Shown here: positions 48,401 to 52,565 of the stretch, piece by piece
How the letters are laid out: each line of letters begins with the position of its first letter
Position numbering within the stretch: position 1 is the first letter of the stretch
From: Heterotrichella gracilis
Taxonomy: Eukaryota; Sar; Xanthophyceae; Tribonematales; Xanthonemataceae
Length of the DNA: 52,565 nucleotides
NCBI GenBank assembly: GCA_032358255.1
Contig: JAULBX010026064.1
Coordinates: 1 to 52,565 of the forward strand
Direction: 5' to 3'
The notes under the pieces: model-generated
What the model saw: the letters and a program-made list of their open reading frames with translations, nothing else
What the model was told of the DNA's origin: nothing
Database searches by the model: none
Program-made: the position numbers and the translations under genes

Positions 48401-49481
48401 AGTGTCAACCCCCCCCCACTGCAGGTGCTCCGCCACACCTCCATCTACTTTGTGGTTGGCATAGAGTGCCTCCACAGCATCACCTATGCAGGGGGGTGGT
48501 CTGCATGTGCAGTCAACTGCAGCAGGGTTTCACCCCCTGGACTTGAGGCAACCACCCAGGCCATCTTCCAGGGGCTGTGGACGGGGGTGGGGGGCGGGCT
48601 GGGGGGCCTGGCGGGGGGTTTCATGTACAGGTGGGGGGGAGGGAGAGGTGGCTGGGTGGTGGTGTAGCCGTGGGGGTTGTATGGGTAATTGTTGCGTGGG
48701 AGCAATATACATGTGCCTGGTTTTCAATGAATCAGAGTGTGATCAGTGGAGCTTGGTCAAGTGGTAACATCTGGACGATCACATGGAGAGGGTCTGGTGC
48801 TCACAGTCAGTCAGCCCATCAAGATCCTGATGGCTTTTGGAAGATATGGCAAGTTCAGTGAACAGCAGCTGACACAAAGTGATACGCGGGGTATACCCTA
48901 GTATACATGCAGGAACATGCATGCAGGGTTTGTATAGGGGAATTTTAGGGGGGGATGCACAGGCATTTGCAGGAAATGTACAGCGACACAGGTGCACAGT
49001 ATGCAGCTGAAATTGGTTGTTGGATCCACAGCCGACACACGCATGCCATCCTGGGATGCTACCACCAATCTCAGCTGTATACTGTGGCCCTGTGCGCCTG
49101 TGTAGCGTAAGGAGACAGTATCTAATCTAGAGTAGATAATTTGTGGCCAGGCAGCATTTGGATGCAGCAACGTGTGCAGTTTGTGGTTGTGCAGCATATG
49201 GAGACAGTGACGTACGTACTCTGTGGCCCATTCGCATGCATGTCCTGACCTCCCCCTCCATGCGTCCCTATCGCAGGTACCTAGGTCCGGAGGTGATGTT
49301 CCAAGTGACAGCGGGGGTGCTGGCTGTGGGGCTGGTGGTGTGTGTGGCTGTGCTCAAGGGCGTGGAGTGGAGGGGGAGGGGGGAGCCGCAGTTTGTGGTG
49401 GTGGCCCAAGGGGAGGATAAGGAGAGGCACGTGCGGGTGGTGGTGGAGGAGGTGGTGAGCGACTATGATTTCAAGATTTGA
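42462..49481 (+). CDS. MFSD6-like major facilitator superfamily transporter
   Basis: A polytopic membrane transporter; the substrate is not predictable. Twelve exons: 42462-42656, 43301-43436, 43838-44043, 44290-44620, 44807-45041, 45340-45473, 45869-46073, 46461-46821, 47029-47254, 47854-48011, 48425-48630 and 49277-49481. They total 865 residues with consistent phases. The N-half has AWYGLSQGSAGIIVPFLNLY, LGFSEPQIGFISALRPWVSA, the MFS loop motif NLFCALADRYSSHMAVLL and WASIMWGILSPVGGF. The C-half has VIFFVLATLMGFGHSLISGY, FSETPVFMFFGTIMATLGIN, HTSIYFVVGIECLHSITYAG and VMFQVTAGVLAVGLVVCVAV. These resemble the MFS_1_like/MFSD6 group. Between the halves lies a loop of about 420 residues (about 222-640), Glu/Gly-, Pro- and Arg-rich and spread over five exons, far longer than usual. 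The start is the first in-frame ATG, after a short leader. Convergent with the last gene. Confidence 0.85.
43180..43215 (+). repeat. Ghost copy of MFS exon 2 start
   Basis: CCCCAGGCTTGGTATGGCCT, then GCCCAAGGCATCATCAGCG parallels CCCCAGGCGTGGTATGGCCT at 43296, with a deletion of GCTCCGCA. The acceptor is intact. Confidence 0.88.
43600..43750 (+). repeat. Ghost copies of MFS exon 3 start
   Basis: From 43617 the sequence reads TAG|GCAACCTCTTCTTCGCCC, then TGGCAAACCCCTACTCCTCC, then CACATTGCGGTCCTGCTCAC, duplicating 43836-43925 with the acceptor AG. It then becomes a second fragment (TATGCCAGGGCTGCATGACC at 43728) matching 43916-43935. The intact exon reads NLFCALADRYSSH; the copy reads NLFFALANPYSSH, so the MFS Asp-Arg pair is lost. 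Confidence 0.92.
45085..45135 (+). repeat. Ghost copy of MFS exon 5 end
   Basis: GTGCGGTCCGCAGGGCTGTC, then CCCAGCTGGAGGGCGTGATC, then AGG parallels the exon end at 45006-45042 (GCGGTCCCCAGCGGGAGGGT, then GACGCCCGTCATCAG|G). Confidence 0.7.
45668..45772 (+). repeat. Ghost copy of MFS exon 7 start
   Basis: GCAAGGGGTGAGCACCACGA, then TTTCAACTGC, later CAGCGAGATCATGCTAGTGC, then GATGGCAACCACCGAGGTCA parallels 45866-45940 (GCAG|GGGGAGAGCACCATGATT...). An internal ACCACGATTACAACTGCA duplication has been added. Confidence 0.88.
46335..46388 (+). repeat. Ghost copy of MFS exon 8 start
   Basis: ATCAG|GTACATTGAGACTAAA, then TTTGAGGGGGCACCTGCAGC, then TCAACA parallels 46456-46502 with the acceptor kept. 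The copy lies about 120 bases upstream. Confidence 0.9.
47365..47555 (+). repeat. Two ghost copies of MFS exon 9 end with donor
   Basis: At 47372-47458 about 85 bases repeat the exon end (GGGGTTTGGCTACTCGCTCA, then TCAGCGGCTACCTGTTCCTG) and the donor GAG|TAAGGG region. At 47523-47552 a shorter third piece (CTATTCCTGGCGAAGCTGGG, then TAAGG) follows. The first copy still reads MGFGYSLISGYLFLFLAEL. Confidence 0.93.
47768..47805 (+). repeat. Ghost copy of MFS exon 10 start
   Basis: TGTCCCAAGTGTTAAGGAGG, then TGCTGGCTC parallels TTCCCAGGTGGTAAGGAGGT, then GCTCATGGGTTGGCTCC at 47848. The acceptor is lost (CAAG for CAGG). Confidence 0.75.
48222..48295 (+). repeat. Ghost copy of MFS exon 11 start
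   Basis: GCAG|GTGCCCCGCCACACCT, then CCATCTACTTTGTGGTTGGC, then ATGGAGTGCCTGCACAGCAT duplicates 48421-48485 with three or four differences, acceptor intact. It would continue as HSITLLGFWI and stop, so use of this acceptor would truncate the protein. Confidence 0.95.
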
Positions 49482-50208
49482 GCAGTTGGGGTGAGAAGTG
49501 GCCCTCCCTCAAGGGGATTAAAAAGTACAGTGCAGGGGATGAGTGCGAGGATAAAGTAGGAGGGAGGTGTTCTTGGGTGTGAGGCAAGGGGTGCTAAATA
49601 CCTTTGGTGGTGGTGGCTAACGGGCGGGCAGGGGGAGGCACGTGGGGTGGTGAGCGAGTACGATTTCAAGATTTGAGAGTGGGGCAAAGGGGGACCGTGG
49701 GCTTGAATGCCTCCAACATTTGGGGAGAGTGTGGGAGTAAGTAGGAGAGGGGGTTGCTTAGCGGTACAAACAGGTGTTCCTTGAAGGTATTACCTAACAG
49801 TAAAGATTTGTTTATTAGGCACTTTATGCTTGCTTGAGATTTTTATGTTCAGGACCAAAACTGCTTTTGTTCATTACTGCATCAGATTGTCGGGTTTAAG
49901 GATGCTTTGCAAATATCTTGCAGACAAACATTAATAGCTATGCTGCATTGCCACCTTTCGTGTGTGCACTGCAGGGTAATGGCAATGCGCCCGGCCTATT
50001 GGGGCCCATGTACCACATGTGTGCATGGATTGTCAATGAAGCAAGTTGCATAGCAGCTGGTTTGTGTTGTTAAATTCATGTAAAATAAAAGGTTAGAAAA
50101 TAAATATTCTAGAAAAAAATGGCAACACAAGACTGGTATTCATGTCACAGATTAGGTCCTTGCATTGTGATTCCATCTCAGAGGCGGGAGAGTCTCCTGT
50201 CTCAACCG

Positions 50209-50460
50209 TTGAGAAAGAACCGAAAAGAATACAGACTCCAAAGGACCGCCTGGCGTAAATATGGCGGCTCCCGCATAGCAACTATGCAAAGCCCCCAGGT
50301 CAAGTCAGTCTGGGAACCCGTCCCTTGGAGGGGGAAAGGTAATGGAGGAGGGAGCTGTGGCAATGGAGGGAACAGTGCAGGGACTGAGAGGGAAGAAAAA
50401 TTACCACGTGGCGATGGCGATAGGAGGGTGACACACTGTGATGGAACAGGTGGGACGGCA
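50209..50460 (+). repeat. Dispersed repeat family, copy 3
   Basis: The longest copy: GACTCCAAAGGACCGCCTGG, then CGTAAATATGGCGGC, CATAGCAACTATGCAAAGCC, CCCAGGTCAAGTCAGTCTGG, GAACCCGTC, GAGGGGGAAAGGTAATGGAG and a GGACTGAGAGGGAA block, followed by GCGATAGGAGGGTGACACAC. The same block order occurs at 7808-7983 and 8022-8215, 42 kb away. Confidence 0.65.
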
Positions 50461-50874
50461 AAATAATTATATCCGAGAATCTCTGATGGGAGGACGAGGG
50501 AAGTCAGGGAAAAGAAAAGGAAGGGGATACACCAGGCCCTGGGGTAGGGTGGGCGAGAAAAAGGGCTGGGCACCCATCTGCCCAGGGGGTGTTAACATAG
50601 GAAAATGAGATGGTGCCCTCTGCGGGCTGGGAGTATCAAGTGGCGGCTGGGCCCACGGCCGCAGGTTGAGCCTTAATTAGCATTGGTGACCATAATGCCA
50701 TCAGGTGGCTTGGGCAGCTGATCAGTAGTAGAGTACAAGCTGCTCTCCCTTTGGGCCCTCTCTAATACGCCGCCCGACCGCCGTATACGATCCAGCATAC
50801 AACCCACTTGGGACCCACATATGAGCTGGACCTCATGCTCGGGAGCCTAACAAAATTGGCATTCTCCTGCAACC

Positions 50875-51058
50875 CCCACTGGGTTTGGAAAATCTGCACC
50901 TAGGTTCCATGCGCTCAATCAGCCCCCTCCCACTCCACCACACAGGGGTCAGTGCCCAGGGATACCCTTTAGAGCAGTGAGAGCGCCTTGCGCACCGCGC
51001 ACTCCACCTGAGCCCCATGCAGCGCGTCGCGCTCACAACCAGGTTGGCATTCATGCCG
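50875..51058 (-). repeat. Ghost copy of the last exon of the terminal gene
   Basis: CCCCTCCCACTCCACCACAC, then GGGGTCAGTGCCCAGGG, later AGCGCCTTGCGCACCGCGCA and CTCCACC parallels 51130-51230 (CCCCTCCCACTCCACCACCC, GGGCCTTGCGCACCGCGCGC, ACCACC). It lies beyond the live stop codon, so this is not an intronic copy. Confidence 0.8.
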
Positions 51059-51119
51059 GGGATGGTACCCAAAGGTGGCCAATCCCCACTGCATCCGCCT
51101 GCGCTTCTTGCACGGGACC

Positions 51120-51895
51120 CTAATCGGTCCCCTCCCACTCCACCACCCCAAAGCGCTCGACATGCCCCAAGTCGCCCTCCAGCACGGTGAGGGCCTTGCG
51201 CACCGCGCGCACCACCAGGGCCTGGTCCACCTCAATGTCGAGTATTCGGCGCAGCACGTAGCCGCCGCAATGCTGGTTGATTTTTGGGAGGGCTGCGATG
51301 GTATTCGGAGCGGGGCACTTCCCGTGCTCCAGGAGGGCCAGCTTCTGCTGCCTGGCGAGATGCACATGGGCCAAGGGTTTATTAGGGCTAAAAATCAGAT
51401 GATATTTTTAATACCCATCATGTTTACTTTATCAAGACAGTTTAGTTCAAATTAATTCAACATTATGACACCAATATTCACAACAATATTTATTTTGTTG
51501 TAGTTTATAAATGCAAAACGTGAAAGACTGCTCAGATGCACACGTCGAGCCGGTGGTGTGTACCAGCAGGGCTTTGAATTGCATGAGATTCTCAGCTGTG
51601 AGCTAATAATTATGATAATTGACCGGATGGAACTGCTAGCTAGGTGCCGCTTGTGCCTGCTCCTTATCTGGCTGGAATGCTTGTATTTATATATTAGAAT
51701 GAATTAGTTAGCAAAAAAAACATGGAAGGGCATGCTGCCTCTGCTTGGTAAGGCAGAAAGGGTTTTGGGAACGTACCCGTCCAGGTTCCGCCATAGCCTG
51801 CTGGCGAAAAGCTTGTCTAGTTTGAATCTGTGCCTTTGAGCATTGTTGTTCCACAAGGCGACGCAAGAGAAGAGCATATCGGGGTAATCACGCAC
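51120..51895 (-). CDS. Unrecognised protein, C-terminal two exons (partial)
   Basis: Two - strand exons, 51895-51777 and 51351-51120 (stop TAG), join in phase to give about 116 residues: VRDYPDMLFSCVALWNNNAQ onward, then KLDKLFASRLWRNLDG joined to QQKLALLEHGKCPAPNTIAA, and a tail ALVVRAVRKALTVLEGDLGH. The sequence is a well-formed, charged, probably helical protein, but I do not recognise the family. The N-terminus lies beyond the window or in the poly-G end. The exon pair is supported by GT (GTACGT) and AG sites and by the decayed copy at 50875-51058. Convergent with the MFS gene. Confidence 0.6.
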
Positions 51896-52491
51896 CTACA
51901 GGCACCAAATACAGGTCAACATGGGTTGCATTAATGGCAAGGCACAGCCATCGCTGTGCCTACGGCCATGTGAGGCCATGTGGTGTTCATGAAACCTTCA
52001 TGCTGTGCAGCCCACTGTTTAGGGTTTAGGGTTTTAATGGGACTTTCATGCTGTGTAGCCCACTGGATAGTCGCTGTTGGGGGATAAAGGGGTTTAGGGT
52101 CTGTCGACGTCACACTTCCCCATCTGTATGGCCCCTCAGGTCAAGGGAGTTCAGGGTTTAGGGTATTGTTTGTAGGGTTTAGGGTGTGACCAATTGATAC
52201 ATTCATGTAGCTTGGCACGAGCCATGCATTTATGACCAACCAATACATTGGGAGCCTGGTTCTGCTGCAGTCGTCAGGGATAGCCTTGCAAATGGTGGAC
52301 GCTCCTCTGTGCTCCTTCGGACACGTTGCGTATGGACGCACTAGGCACGTACAGTCTTCAACAAGCAGGGGATGGTGAGTGTGCATCATATGAACCATCG
52401 CTTTAGTTGTATGAAACATAGCCATGCACGTGTACCCTATCAGCAGTGCATCATAGAAGACAAGCTGCATTGACAAAGACACGCAATTTCT

Positions 52492-52492
<1 letters not shown>
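51896..52492 (-). other. Intron or 5' part of the terminal gene
   Basis: No exon was recognised. It contains a direct repeat (CTTCATGCTGTGCAGCCCAC at about 51989 and CTTTCATGCTGTGTAGCCCA at about 52044) and several TTTAGGG-like heptamers at about 52018-52040 and 52150-52185. Confidence 0.5.

Positions 52493-52565
<73 letters not shown>
52493..52565. other. 73-nt homopolymer G at contig end
   Basis: The window ends in an unbroken G run. This is most likely a sequencing or assembly artefact at a contig end; a genuine G-tract cannot be excluded. Confidence 0.85.

Larger units (their letters stand above)
49482..51119. other. Convergent intergenic region: MFS 3' end, terminal ghost and dispersed repeat
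   Basis: At 49633-49677 a copy of the MFS C-terminal coding end (GGAGGCACGTGGGGTGGTGA, then GCGAGTACGATTTCAAGATT, then TGA) repeats 49422-49481 including the stop codon. At 50209-50460 lies a dispersed repeat copy, and at 50875-51058 a ghost of the next gene's last exon. No gene is supported. Confidence 0.8.

Overview
The window looks like nuclear DNA of a green alga (Chlorophyta, probably Chlamydomonadales). The basis is a GC-rich, intron-dense gene style, plant-type proteins (monofunctional aspartate kinase, chloroplast glutamyl endopeptidase, MRS2 Mg2+ transporter, MAU2/SCC4), TTTAGGG-like motifs in introns, (GCAT)n runs and an intron-containing elongator tRNA-Met. Order level is a guess; species is not determinable here.

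Layout: (1) aspartate kinase, + strand, 5' end cut by the window (about 236-5056). (2) Three tandem intronless F-box/LRR genes on the - strand (5743-7113, 8307-9686, 10995-12476). (3) A MYND zinc-finger gene, + (about 13957-20238), that looks damaged. (4) MRS2-type Mg2+ transporter, - (21237-24597, 7 exons). (5) MAU2/SCC4 cohesin-loader subunit, + (26548-31479, 10 exons). (6) Glutamyl endopeptidase, - (32369-41869, 16 exons), with a tRNA-Met gene inside one intron. (7) MFSD6-like MFS transporter, + (42462-49481, 12 exons). (8) The 3' part of an unrecognised gene, - (51120-51895), then a 73-nt poly-G contig end. Genes or gene blocks alternate strictly in strand, so every border is convergent or divergent. 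For the MRS2, MAU2, endopeptidase and MFS genes, exon lengths sum to whole codons with matching phases, so those models are internally consistent.

The most unusual signal is pervasive. Nearly every multi-exon gene carries degenerate copies of its own exon edges in the neighbouring introns. Upstream copies contain a splice acceptor plus the exon's first bases; downstream copies contain the exon's last bases plus the donor. About 35 such 'ghost' exon edges are visible, some nearly identical to the live exon and some badly decayed, and some exons have two to four. The intronless F-box genes have none; there whole genes are tandemly copied. Introns also tend to open with G-rich TAGGG-type sequence and close with CCCTAA-type sequence.

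The genes do not form a pathway. They are housekeeping functions: amino-acid synthesis, proteolysis in the plastid, Mg2+ and other transport, sister-chromatid cohesion and putative ubiquitin-ligase adaptors.
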